Assembly: GCF_020911925.1 (NCBI RefSeq)
Contig: NZ_CP087134.1
Location: 4,650,001 to 4,714,000, forward strand
Direction of reading: 5' to 3'
DNA length: 64,000 nt
Source of the DNA: Flavobacterium cupriresistens
GTDB lineage: Bacteria > Bacteroidota > Bacteroidia > Flavobacteriales > Flavobacteriaceae
Part shown: one piece after another, positions 33,639 through 42,427 of the stretch
Position numbering within the stretch: the first letter of the stretch is position 1
How the letters are laid out: each line of letters opens with the position of its first letter
The notes under the pieces: generated by a model
Seen by the model: the letters and a program-made list of their open reading frames with translations, nothing else
Database searches by the model: none
Told to the model about the DNA's origin: nothing
Made by a program: the position numbers and the translations under genes

Positions 33639-35320
33639 GAAAAGTTACACTACTGTTTACCTTATTATATATTAGCTGCTCAGCACAACAGACTCCAGCA
33701 AAACCAACCGGATTAGTCGTTACCAAAGCAATGGTGGTTTCTGCCCGTGAAGAAGCATCCAAAATAGGTGTTGAAATCATGAAAAAAGGCGGTAATGCTT
33801 TTGATGCCATGGTTGGTACTGAATTAGCGCTTGCCGTTGCTTTTCCGTTTGCCGGAAATATCGGCGGCGGCGGGTTTATGGTTTACCGAAAAGCAAATGG
33901 CGAAGTCGGATCGTTGGATTATCGTGAAAAAGCGCCATTAGCAGCCACAAAAGATATGTTTCTCGATAAAGACGGAAATGTAATTAAAGGAAAAAGTACG
34001 GAAACTGCTCTTGCTATTGGAGTACCGGGTACTGTTGCCGGTGTTTTTGCTGTTCATAAAAAGCTAGGAACACTGCCTATGTCCGAAATTCTAAAACTCG
34101 TAATTGCTCTTGCTGAAAAAGGGGTAGTTGTAACGCAAAAACAAGAAAAAAACTTAAAAAATTATCATGAAAGTATTGTCAAAATAAACGGAGAGCAAAC
34201 ACTACTCGCGGGAAATTTCAAGGAGAACGATACTATTAAATATTCCGCTTTAGCGAAAACTTTAAAAAGGATTCAAAAAAATGGAAGAAATGAATTCTAC
34301 AAAGGAGAAACTGCCAAAATTCTTGTCGATTATCTTCAGAAAAAAGGTGGAATTATAACCCTTGAGGATTTGGCGAAATATGAAGCAAAATGGAGAAAAC
34401 CACTTCAATTTACTTATAAAGATTTAAAGATCACTTCTATGGCACCACCCAGCAGTGGCGGAATTTGTCTGGCACAAATTTTAAAAATGATCGAACCTTA
34501 TGATTTATCTAAATTAGGACATAATTCTGATGCATCTATTCAAATCATTGTTGAAGCTGAAAGAAGAGCTTATGCAGACAGAAGTCAATACTTGGGTGAT
34601 CCGGATTTTGTAAAAGTTCCAACAAAAGCTTTAATGGATAGTTCTTACTTAAAAGACAGAATGTCAACTTTTAATCCGGAAAAAGCCAGTTTATCTTCCG
34701 AAATAAAAGAGGGGAAAATTACCTATAATGAAAGTACCGAAACAACACATTATTCGATTGTAGATCAATTTGGAAATGCTGTTGCTGCGACTACAACCCT
34801 TAACGATGCTTATGGTTCTAAATACTATTGCGATGAATTAGGTTTCTTTTTGAATAATGAAATGGATGATTTCAGTGCTAAACCAGGTTCCCCGAACATG
34901 TTTGGTTTGGTGGGAAATGAAGCCAACAGTATTGCACCTCAAAAGCGTATGTTAAGTTCTATGACTCCAACAATTGTTGAGAAAGACGGTAAACTATTTA
35001 TGGTAGTAGGTACTCCAGGCGGGTCTACGATAATAACTTCTGTTTTACAAACCATTCTAAATGTTTACGAATACAACTTAAGCATGCAGGAAGCTGTAAA
35101 TGCACCTCGTTTTCATCATCAGTGGTTACCTGATCTTATTACTTTTGAACCTGATACTTTCGATACTAAGACCATCGAAAAACTAAAATCTAAAAACTAT
35201 TTGATCAACGAAAAATCTACTCCAATTATTGGAAAAGTGGATGCTATTCTGGTATTGCCAAATAAAAATTTAGAGGGTGGCGCTGACTTCCGTGGTGACG
35301 ATAAAGCAGCCGGGTTTTAA
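33635..35320 (+). CDS. ggt: Gamma-glutamyltranspeptidase precursor
   Basis: 561 residues, usual length. An N-terminal signal with Cys in ISCSAQQ suggests a lipoprotein or a periplasmic protein. The autocleavage and catalytic Thr is in TETTHYSIVDQFGNAVAATTTLN (about residue 370), which separates the large and small subunits. GTPGGSTIITSVLQTI near the C-terminus is conserved. It hydrolyses or transfers the gamma-glutamyl group of glutathione. Start ATG overlaps the previous stop. Confidence 0.93.
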   Translation: MRKVTLLFTLLYISCSAQQTPAKPTGLVVTKAMVVSAREEASKIGVEIMKKGGNAFDAMVGTELALAVAFPFAGNIGGGGFMVYRKANGEVGSLDYREKAPLAATKDMFLDKDGNVIKGKSTETALAIGVPGTVAGVFAVHKKLGTLPMSEILKLVIALAEKGVVVTQKQEKNLKNYHESIVKINGEQTLLAGNFKENDTIKYSALAKTLKRIQKNGRNEFYKGETAKILVDYLQKKGGIITLEDLAKYEAKWRKPLQFTYKDLKITSMAPPSSGGICLAQILKMIEPYDLSKLGHNSDASIQIIVEAERRAYADRSQYLGDPDFVKVPTKALMDSSYLKDRMSTFNPEKASLSSEIKEGKITYNESTETTHYSIVDQFGNAVAATTTLNDAYGSKYYCDELGFFLNNEMDDFSAKPGSPNMFGLVGNEANSIAPQKRMLSSMTPTIVEKDGKLFMVVGTPGGSTIITSVLQTILNVYEYNLSMQEAVNAPRFHHQWLPDLITFEPDTFDTKTIEKLKSKNYLINEKSTPIIGKVDAILVLPNKNLEGGADFRGDDKAAGF

Positions 35321-35361
35321 TTTAGTTCCCTTTTTTTACTGGTTTTTTAAAGATTATAACT

Positions 35362-35369
35362 TAAATTTG
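35362..35369 (+). promoter_or_regulatory. -7 element TAAATTTG of the ClC gene
   Basis: TAnnTTTG match 25 bp before the ATG at 35395. Confidence 0.5.
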
Positions 35370-35394
35370 TAGTATCCATAATTTTTAAAACAGA

Positions 35395-37179
35395 ATGCTA
35401 AAAAAATATTTCAGAAGACTAGAAAGCATAATTGCTTTGGGGCAATCGCTAATGACACCAAAGCAATTTATTTTTTTATCAAGTGTTTTAATTGGTATTT
35501 CTTGTGCTCTTGCGGTAATTGTTTTAAAAACATTTGCCCATAGCGTATTTTCATTTGCCACTTATATCAATGGGATACTTAAATTGAGTTTCATCAATAG
35601 TTTACTTCCTATTATTGGAATTTTGCTAACCGTTTTAGTTGTCAAAAAAGTACTAAGCGGAACCATACAAAAAGGAACTTCACAAATCCTTTATGCAGTT
35701 GCCAAAAAAGCAAGTATCATCCCTAAGAAACAAATGTATGCTCAAATTATTACTAGCTCCCTAACTGTTGGCTTGGGAGGCTCTGCAGGTTTGGAAAGTC
35801 CAATTGTAATTACAGGTGCTGCTTTTGGATCTAATTTTGCTCAAAATTATAAACTTCCTTATAAAGACAGAACCTTACTTATTGGCTGCGGTGTAGCTGC
35901 CGGGATTTCGGCCGCATTTAACGCTCCGATTGCCGGGGTTCTTTTTGCTATTGAAGTCTTGTTGGTAGACGTAAGTATTTCTGCTTTTACCCCTATTATG
36001 ATTTCTGCTGCAACAGGGGCAATTGTTTCTGCTATTTTACTGGATGAAAGCATCTTATTATCTTTTAAACAACAACAAACTTTTAATTATCACAATACTC
36101 CTTTTTATGTAATTTTAGGAGTACTTACCGGTCTTGCTGCTATTTATTATTCTCGAAATTTTCAGAGAGTTGAACATTACTTTTCAAAACTGGAAATGGG
36201 CCCCTATAAAAAGGCTTTAATAGGTTCTTCTATGCTGGCTGTTCTGATTTTTATTTTCCCTACTCTTTTTGGAGAAGGTTATGAAAGTATAAAAACGCTA
36301 TCAGAAAGTGATCCCGGAAAATTATTAGACAATACCCTTTTTAGTGAATACCGAGACAATAATTGGGTGCTCCTCATCTTTGTTGGATGTACCTTAATGA
36401 TAAAAGTTTTAGCCTCCGGTTTAACTATCGGAAGCGGTGGAAATGGAGGTAATTTTGCTCCTGCCCTCTTTTTAGGTTCTTATCTTGGTTATTTTTTCTC
36501 CAAATTAGTTAATATGACTGGGCTTACAAACTTACCAGTTAGTAATTTTACGATGGTCGGAATGGCCGGAATCCTAAGCGGTTTGTTTCATGCGCCTCTA
36601 ACAGCCATTTTCTTAATCGCCGAAATAACAGGAGGTTACGGACTAATGATTCCTTTGATGATTATATCCTCCATTAGTTTTGCTATCTCCAAGCGATTCG
36701 AAAAACATTCCCTCGATGTAAAAGGATTAGCCAAAAAAGGACATGCTTTTACCAGCAATAAAGATTCAAACATATTATCGACTCTTGATATTGATTCTAT
36801 TATCCAGACAGATTATTTAACCGTACATCCTGATGAGAATTTAACCAAACTCGTCGATCTTATTTCCCACTCTAATCAAGTTGTTTTTGCCGTTGTGAAT
36901 AACGAAAAAGATCTTGTTGGTGTGGTTCACTTTAATGATATTCGAGAAATCATCTTTAATAGTTACCGTGTAAAATACACCTTGATAAAAGACGTCATGA
37001 AAACTCCACTTGCTACCATATCCTCTTATGACAGCATGGAAATTGTTATGAGTAAATTTGAAAAAACTAAAACAGCTTTTATTCCAGTCGTACGAAATGA
37101 AAAATATTACGGCTTTATTTCCAAATCCATAGCACTTGAAGCCTATCGAACTAAGCTAAGAGCTATGACCATCGAGTAA
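35395..37179 (+). CDS. ClC-type chloride channel/antiporter with C-terminal CBS pair
   Basis: 594 residues with 10 or more membrane segments up to about residue 430. Ion-path motifs are GSAGLESPIV (with the gating Glu), AGISAAFNAPIAG and GSGGNGGNFAPALFLG. Two CBS domains follow (about 465-590), which in this family bind adenosine nucleotides and regulate gating. Located in the inner membrane. Whether it is a channel or a Cl-/H+ exchanger cannot be told reliably. It is a single gene between ggt and fic. Confidence 0.92.
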   Translation: MLKKYFRRLESIIALGQSLMTPKQFIFLSSVLIGISCALAVIVLKTFAHSVFSFATYINGILKLSFINSLLPIIGILLTVLVVKKVLSGTIQKGTSQILYAVAKKASIIPKKQMYAQIITSSLTVGLGGSAGLESPIVITGAAFGSNFAQNYKLPYKDRTLLIGCGVAAGISAAFNAPIAGVLFAIEVLLVDVSISAFTPIMISAATGAIVSAILLDESILLSFKQQQTFNYHNTPFYVILGVLTGLAAIYYSRNFQRVEHYFSKLEMGPYKKALIGSSMLAVLIFIFPTLFGEGYESIKTLSESDPGKLLDNTLFSEYRDNNWVLLIFVGCTLMIKVLASGLTIGSGGNGGNFAPALFLGSYLGYFFSKLVNMTGLTNLPVSNFTMVGMAGILSGLFHAPLTAIFLIAEITGGYGLMIPLMIISSISFAISKRFEKHSLDVKGLAKKGHAFTSNKDSNILSTLDIDSIIQTDYLTVHPDENLTKLVDLISHSNQVVFAVVNNEKDLVGVVHFNDIREIIFNSYRVKYTLIKDVMKTPLATISSYDSMEIVMSKFEKTKTAFIPVVRNEKYYGFISKSIALEAYRTKLRAMTIE

Positions 37180-37185
37180 GCTTAA

Positions 37186-37219
37186 TATCGGATAAGTTAA
37201 AAAATTTTATTATCCGATA
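37186..37219. promoter_or_regulatory. Inverted-repeat operator upstream of the Fic gene
   Basis: TATCGGATAA (37186-37195) and TTATCCGATA (37210-37219) form a perfect 10-bp inverted repeat 8 bp ahead of the -7 element. Each arm is itself nearly palindromic (TTATC-C-GATAA). Occupancy would block the promoter, so autorepression by the Fic protein's C-terminal DNA-binding-like domain is a plausible inference. Confidence 0.6.
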
Positions 37220-37227
37220 ATAAAAAG

Positions 37228-37235
37228 TATCTTTG
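37228..37235 (+). promoter_or_regulatory. -7 element TATCTTTG of the Fic gene
   Basis: Exact TAnnTTTG. It ends at 37235, where a GTG start would begin, so ATG 37241 is the likely start and the message may be nearly leaderless. Confidence 0.6.
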
Positions 37236-37240
37236 TGGTT

Positions 37241-38194
37241 ATGTGGAATATAGACCTAATATATAGAAACGAATTTCAATCAACCTTTGAACGATTGTAT
37301 CAGAAAAGGCAGGATTTGCAAACCAGCAGACCCTTGCCAAACATCGCTTTGCATAAAATTCGTGAAAGCCTTTCTTTAGAATGGACCTATAACTCCAATA
37401 GTATAGAAGGAAATACTATGAGTTTGCGAGAAACCCAAATGGTTATTCAGGAAGGGATTACCATAAAAGGCAAATCTTTAAGAGAACACTTTGAAACTCA
37501 TAACCATGACAAGGCTATTGATTACCTGTACTCTATTGTTGATGATACTTACAAACTTAGAAGTATTGATATACTCTCTATACATGGTTTGGTTTTACGC
37601 TCTATTGAAGACGATTTTGCAGGACGTTTACGCAATGGGGGGGTCCGTATTTCCGGTGCCAATTTTATGCCTCCAAATGCAAACAAGGTTTCTGACTATC
37701 TAGACGAACTAATTGATTTTATTAATACAAACCCTTTAGGACTTAATGATATAGAACTGGCTACTATTTACCATCATAAATTAGTCTGGATTCATCCTTT
37801 CTTTGATGGTAATGGGCGTACTGTGCGTTTAAGCATGAATTTACTATTGATGCGTTGTGGGTTTCCACCTGCAATTATTCTTAAAAATGACAGGAAAAAG
37901 TATTACGAAGCCTTAAATCAGGCTAATACAGGAAACTATCAAAAACTAATACTTTTGATGTGTCAGGCTTTAGAACGTACGCTCAATATTTATCTAAATG
38001 CTATGCCGGACAGCGATACCAACTTTCAAAAAATAGCTGATATTGTTAGCGAGCCAGAGACACCTTATGGTCAGGAATATGTAAGTTTACTTGCCAGAAC
38101 AGGCAAAATAGACGCTTACAAAGAAGGCCGAAACTGGTATACTACCAAAGAAGCTATAGAAGAATATATGGCTACCCGAAAAAGAAAACGCTAA
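37241..38194 (+). CDS. Fic family protein (class II, with N-terminal inhibitory motif)
   Basis: About 317 residues from ATG 37241. The inhibitory helix motif SNSIEGN lies near residue 40, and the catalytic loop HPFFDGNGRTVR near residue 184 is intact. Fic proteins transfer AMP (or another NMP) to a target hydroxyl or remove it. The C-terminal part (EYVSLLARTGKIDAYKEGR and WYTTKEAIEEYM) looks like a small excisionase-type helix-turn-helix, which fits binding to the inverted repeat at 37186-37219. No antitoxin gene is adjacent, as expected when the inhibitory helix is built in. Confidence 0.9.
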   Translation: MWNIDLIYRNEFQSTFERLYQKRQDLQTSRPLPNIALHKIRESLSLEWTYNSNSIEGNTMSLRETQMVIQEGITIKGKSLREHFETHNHDKAIDYLYSIVDDTYKLRSIDILSIHGLVLRSIEDDFAGRLRNGGVRISGANFMPPNANKVSDYLDELIDFINTNPLGLNDIELATIYHHKLVWIHPFFDGNGRTVRLSMNLLLMRCGFPPAIILKNDRKKYYEALNQANTGNYQKLILLMCQALERTLNIYLNAMPDSDTNFQKIADIVSEPETPYGQEYVSLLARTGKIDAYKEGRNWYTTKEAIEEYMATRKRKR

Positions 38195-38210
38195 TTTTTA
38201 TTAGCGTTTT
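38185..38210 (+). terminator. Terminator overlapping the fic stop codon
   Basis: AAAACGCTAA, short T/A loop, TTAGCGTTTT then TT; the stem includes the TAA stop. Confidence 0.8.
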
Positions 38211-38270
38211 TTGTTACAATTTATAACATAAACTTCTGCAGCGTAGTATAAAAAGAATAAATCAAAATGG

Positions 38271-38278
38271 TAACTTTG
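38271..38278 (+). promoter_or_regulatory. -7 element TAACTTTG of uvrA
   Basis: TAnnTTTG match 17 bp before the ATG at 38296. Confidence 0.5.
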
Positions 38279-38295
38279 CTTTTTGCTCAAAATAT

Positions 38296-41127
38296 ATGTT
38301 AGAAAAAGACAATACTATTGAAGTTCTTGGTGCAAGAGTTCATAATCTAAAAAATATAGATATTTCGATTCCGCGTGAAAAACTGGTTGTTATTACCGGT
38401 TTATCAGGTTCGGGAAAATCTTCTTTGGCATTTGACACTATTTACGCCGAAGGTCAGCGTCGTTATGTAGAAACTTTTTCTGCCTATGCGAGACAATTTC
38501 TTGGCGGTTTAGAACGTCCTGATGTTGATAAAATCGACGGACTTTCTCCCGTAATTGCGATTGAACAAAAAACAACCAGTAAAAGCCCTCGTTCAACTGT
38601 TGGGACCATTACTGAAATATATGATTTCTTAAGATTACTTTTCGCACGTGGAGCAGATGCTTACAGCTATAATACGGGCGAAAAAATGGTTTCGTATTCT
38701 GATGAACAAATCAAGGATTTAATTATTCAGGATTTTACAGGAAAACGAATCAATATCCTTGCTCCGGTTATTAAAGCCAGAAAAGGACATTATGCCGAAT
38801 TATTCCAACAAATTACAAAACAAGGTTTTCTGAAAGTTCGCGTCAATGGCGAAGTACAGGATTTAGTTTCGGGAATGAAATTAGACCGATACAAAACCCA
38901 TGATATTGAAATTGTAGTAGACCGAATGTTAATTGAAGACACTGCCGACAATCAAAAACGATTGGCAGAAAGCATTAATACTGCAATGCATCATGGTGAA
39001 GATGTATTGATGATTCTAGATCAAGACACCAATGAAGTACGTTATTTCAGTAGAAATCTGATGTGTCCGTCAACTGGTATTTCTTATCAAAATCCGGAGC
39101 CTAATTTATTTTCTTTTAACTCCCCAAAAGGAGCTTGCCCGCATTGCAATGGTTTGGGAACAGTACATGAAATCAATGTCAAAAAGATTATTCCGAATCC
39201 TAAATTATCTATTAAAGCCGGTGGTTTTGCACCACTTGGAGAATACAAATCCTCTTGGATTTTTAAGCAATTAGAAGTCATTGGAGAAAAATTCAGTTTT
39301 AAGATAACAGATCCAATCGAGAAGATTCCGGAAGAAGCTATGACCATGATTTTACATGGCGGAAAAGATAAATTTACCATAAACTCAAAAGATTTAGGTG
39401 TTACTCGCGATTATAAAATTGATTTTGAAGGTATTTCAAATTTTATCAAAAATCAATATGACGAGAGTCCATCTACAACCATAAAACGTTGGGCCAAAGA
39501 TTTCATGGACGAAGTAAACTGTCCGGTTTGTGAAGGTTCACGTTTGAAAAAAGAAGCTTTATTCTTTAAAATCAATACCAAAAACATCACCGAATTGTGT
39601 GATATGGACATCTCTGATTTAACAGCCTGGTTCTTAGATTTAGAAAACCATTTATCAGATAAACAACTGTTGATTGCTTCTGAAGTGGTAAAAGAAATCA
39701 AAGACCGTCTGAATTTTTTAATGAATGTTGGTTTGAACTATCTGGCTTTAAGTCGAAGTTCAAAATCACTATCAGGTGGTGAAGCGCAACGCATTCGACT
39801 GGCAACACAAATTGGCTCACAACTAGTGGGTGTTTTGTATATATTAGATGAACCAAGTATCGGTCTTCATCAGAGAGACAATGAAAAACTGATTCGTTCA
39901 TTAGAACAGTTACGCGATATAGGAAATTCGGTTATTGTGGTTGAACATGACAAAGACATGATCGAAACAGCCGATTATGTGATTGATATCGGGCCAAAAG
40001 CCGGAAAATACGGTGGCGAAATTATCAGTATCGGAACTCCGAAAGAAACTTTGGCATCTGACACGATTACCGCTCAATATCTGAATGGCAAAATGAAGTT
40101 GGAGATTCCAAAAGAAAGACGCAAAGGAAACGGTAAGTTTTTGAAACTTTCGGGAGCGACTGGAAATAATTTAAAAAATGTAACCATTGAAGTCCCTTTA
40201 GGCCAACTAATTTGTGTTACAGGAGTTTCCGGAAGTGGAAAATCGACTTTGATAAACGAAACCCTCTACCCGATTCTGAATGCTTATTATTTTAATGGCG
40301 TAAAAAAACCACAACCTTATAAAAAGATCGAAGGTCTTGAACATATTGACAAAGTAATTGATATTGATCAGAGTCCGATTGGGAGAACACCACGTTCGAA
40401 TCCAGCGACTTACACCGAAGTTTTCACAGAAATCAGAAATCTGTTTACTATGACTTCCGAAAGTATGATTCGCGGTTATAAAGCCGGACGTTTTAGCTTT
40501 AACGTAAAGGGCGGACGTTGTGAAACCTGTGAAGGTTCCGGTGTAAGAACAATTGAGATGAACTTTTTACCTGACGTTTATGTGGAATGTGAAACCTGTC
40601 AGGGAAAACGTTTTAACCGAGAAACTTTAGAAATTCGATACAAAGGAAAATCTATATCAGATGTATTGAATATGACAGTGGATGAAGCGGTGCCATTCTT
40701 TGAAAACATTCCAAAGATATATCGAAAAGTAAAAACAATTCAGGATGTCGGTTTAGGCTATATTACACTTGGACAACAAAGCACAACGCTTTCAGGTGGT
40801 GAGGCGCAACGTATAAAGCTAGCTGGGGAATTGTCTAAAAAAGATACCGGAAATACTTTTTATATACTGGACGAGCCTACAACAGGTTTACATTTTGAAG
40901 ACATCAGAGTTTTGATGGACGTAATCAATAAACTGGTTGATAAAGGAAACACCATACTGGTAATCGAACATAATATGGACGTTATTAAACTCGCGGATTA
41001 TATTATAGACATTGGCCCGGAAGGCGGAAAAGGTGGTGGAGAACTTATCGCAAAAGGAACACCTGAAGAAGTAGTTAAAAGTAAAAAAAGCTTTACGGCT
41101 AAGTTTTTGAAAAAAGAACTTATCTAA
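38296..41127 (+). CDS. uvrA: Excinuclease ABC subunit A
   Basis: 943 residues, typical. Two ABC ATPase units are present: Walker [13 protein letters not shown] (about 32-43) and [13 protein letters not shown] (about 643). Signatures are [13 protein letters not shown] and [13 protein letters not shown]. Zinc modules are CPHCNG, CPVCEGS and the pair CETCEGS/CETCQGK. It recognises helix-distorting DNA damage and loads UvrB. Monocistronic; no SOS-type box was identified at the promoter. Confidence 0.98.
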   Translation: MLEKDNTIEVLGARVHNLKNIDISIPREKLVVITGLSGSGKSSLAFDTIYAEGQRRYVETFSAYARQFLGGLERPDVDKIDGLSPVIAIEQKTTSKSPRSTVGTITEIYDFLRLLFARGADAYSYNTGEKMVSYSDEQIKDLIIQDFTGKRINILAPVIKARKGHYAELFQQITKQGFLKVRVNGEVQDLVSGMKLDRYKTHDIEIVVDRMLIEDTADNQKRLAESINTAMHHGEDVLMILDQDTNEVRYFSRNLMCPSTGISYQNPEPNLFSFNSPKGACPHCNGLGTVHEINVKKIIPNPKLSIKAGGFAPLGEYKSSWIFKQLEVIGEKFSFKITDPIEKIPEEAMTMILHGGKDKFTINSKDLGVTRDYKIDFEGISNFIKNQYDESPSTTIKRWAKDFMDEVNCPVCEGSRLKKEALFFKINTKNITELCDMDISDLTAWFLDLENHLSDKQLLIASEVVKEIKDRLNFLMNVGLNYLALSRSSKSLSGGEAQRIRLATQIGSQLVGVLYILDEPSIGLHQRDNEKLIRSLEQLRDIGNSVIVVEHDKDMIETADYVIDIGPKAGKYGGEIISIGTPKETLASDTITAQYLNGKMKLEIPKERRKGNGKFLKLSGATGNNLKNVTIEVPLGQLICVTGVSGSGKSTLINETLYPILNAYYFNGVKKPQPYKKIEGLEHIDKVIDIDQSPIGRTPRSNPATYTEVFTEIRNLFTMTSESMIRGYKAGRFSFNVKGGRCETCEGSGVRTIEMNFLPDVYVECETCQGKRFNRETLEIRYKGKSISDVLNMTVDEAVPFFENIPKIYRKVKTIQDVGLGYITLGQQSTTLSGGEAQRIKLAGELSKKDTGNTFYILDEPTTGLHFEDIRVLMDVINKLVDKGNTILVIEHNMDVIKLADYIIDIGPEGGKGGGELIAKGTPEEVVKSKKSFTAKFLKKELI

Positions 41128-41473
41128 CATTCTAAATTAAAATTATAGTACGCACCCCACAATAACGATTACTTTAATTAATTGATAATGAGAAACAAAA
41201 TTTAAAAAACTTGTTTCCATCGCTATATTTTGGTTAATAAATAAGTTTTTTTGCACCAACTCTCGAAAAAAGAGTTAATTTAGTATCCCTTTTTAATCAA
41301 AAAAAATCAACTTTAATCGATAAAAAGATAAAGCTGAATCAAAAACTGATGCCTTAGCTCCAGTGAAAGAGGAAATCTTATTGCTTTGATCCCTATAACT
41401 ATTGGGGACCACAAGAGATTAGAATGTACAGCAGGAACGAGCTCCTGAAAAATAAATTAATAATACACAAAAA
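41128..41473. other. 346-bp spacer between uvrA and the LOG gene
   Basis: A weak hairpin AACTCT-cgaaaaa-AGAGTT lies at 41258-41276. A short open stretch near 41330-41390 has no start codon and ends in TGA, and nothing in it is recognisable. A promoter for the LOG gene must lie here but no clear TAnnTTTG was found. Confidence 0.35.
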
Positions 41474-42202
41474 ATGAGATTAGAAGATTTTGACAACGAT
41501 GAGGATAAAATTATCCAAGATCGTTTGAAGCAAAAAACATGGAATGAAATCAGAACAAACGACAGCTGGGCGATTTTTAAAATCATGGCTGAATTTGTAA
41601 ATGGATATGAAAGCATGGGACGTATTGGTCCGTGTGTATCGATTTTTGGATCTGCAAGAACAAAGCCAGATGATAAATATTATTTACTGGCAGAAAAAAT
41701 TGCTTTTAAAATTAGTAAAGCAGGTTATGGTGTAATCACAGGAGGTGGTCCCGGAATAATGGAAGCTGGAAACAAAGGCGCGCATTTGGGCGGAGGAACT
41801 TCAGTTGGTCTGAATATCGAATTGCCTTTTGAGCAACACTTTAACCCTTATATTGATCACGACAAAAACCTTAATTTTGACTACTTTTTTGTTAGAAAGG
41901 TAATGTTCGTAAAATATTCTCAAGGTTTCGTAGTAATGCCTGGAGGTTTTGGAACTTTAGACGAAATGTTTGAAGCTATCACCTTAATACAAACTAAAAA
42001 AATTGGAAAATTCCCAATTATATTAGTTGGAGTTGAATTCTGGTCAGGATTGATTGAATGGGTAAAAACGGTACTTGTAGAAAAAATGCAAACAGTAAGC
42101 CCGGAAGATTTAAACTTATTCAAAATTGTAGATACTGAAGACGAAGTAGTAGATGTTCTGGACAAATTCTATAAGAAATACGATTTGAGCCCGAATTTCT
42201 AA
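41474..42202 (+). CDS. LOG-family (TIGR00730) Rossmann-fold protein
   Basis: 242 residues. The nucleotide-binding motif ITGGGPGIMEAGNKGA and the catalytic PGGFGTLDEMFE motif define the LOG family, whose characterised members release the base from cytokinin riboside or other nucleoside 5'-monophosphates. Probable cytoplasmic nucleotide hydrolase. Closed by the terminator at 42325-42350. Confidence 0.92.
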   Translation: MRLEDFDNDEDKIIQDRLKQKTWNEIRTNDSWAIFKIMAEFVNGYESMGRIGPCVSIFGSARTKPDDKYYLLAEKIAFKISKAGYGVITGGGPGIMEAGNKGAHLGGGTSVGLNIELPFEQHFNPYIDHDKNLNFDYFFVRKVMFVKYSQGFVVMPGGFGTLDEMFEAITLIQTKKIGKFPIILVGVEFWSGLIEWVKTVLVEKMQTVSPEDLNLFKIVDTEDEVVDVLDKFYKKYDLSPNF

Positions 42203-42214
42203 ACTTTTTCTTAA

Positions 42215-42242
42215 CCACATAAGTAATGTAAGCGCATTTGAG
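42215..42242. repeat. Short dispersed repeat, copy 2
   Basis: ACATAAGTAATGTAAGC followed by GCATTTGAG; 25 of 27 bases match 30203-30230. Confidence 0.65.
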
Positions 42243-42324
42243 AAACAAGCTTAACGAAGATTAATTTATTATGAATTTACATCGCTTTTATGGTTAAAAT
42301 TTATTACGAAATGCAAAAAAAATG

Positions 42325-42350
42325 AAGCTGTTTTCTTAAACAGCTTTTTT
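42325..42350 (+). terminator. Terminator of the LOG gene
   Basis: AAGCTGTTT, loop TCTT, AAACAGCTT and a T run. Confidence 0.8.
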
Positions 42351-42427
42351 TTATACTATTTTTACAAAAGTCAAAAAAAAATCTACGCTCGTAAATTAAA
42401 GAAACAGCTAAAAAAATTTAAGCCAAC

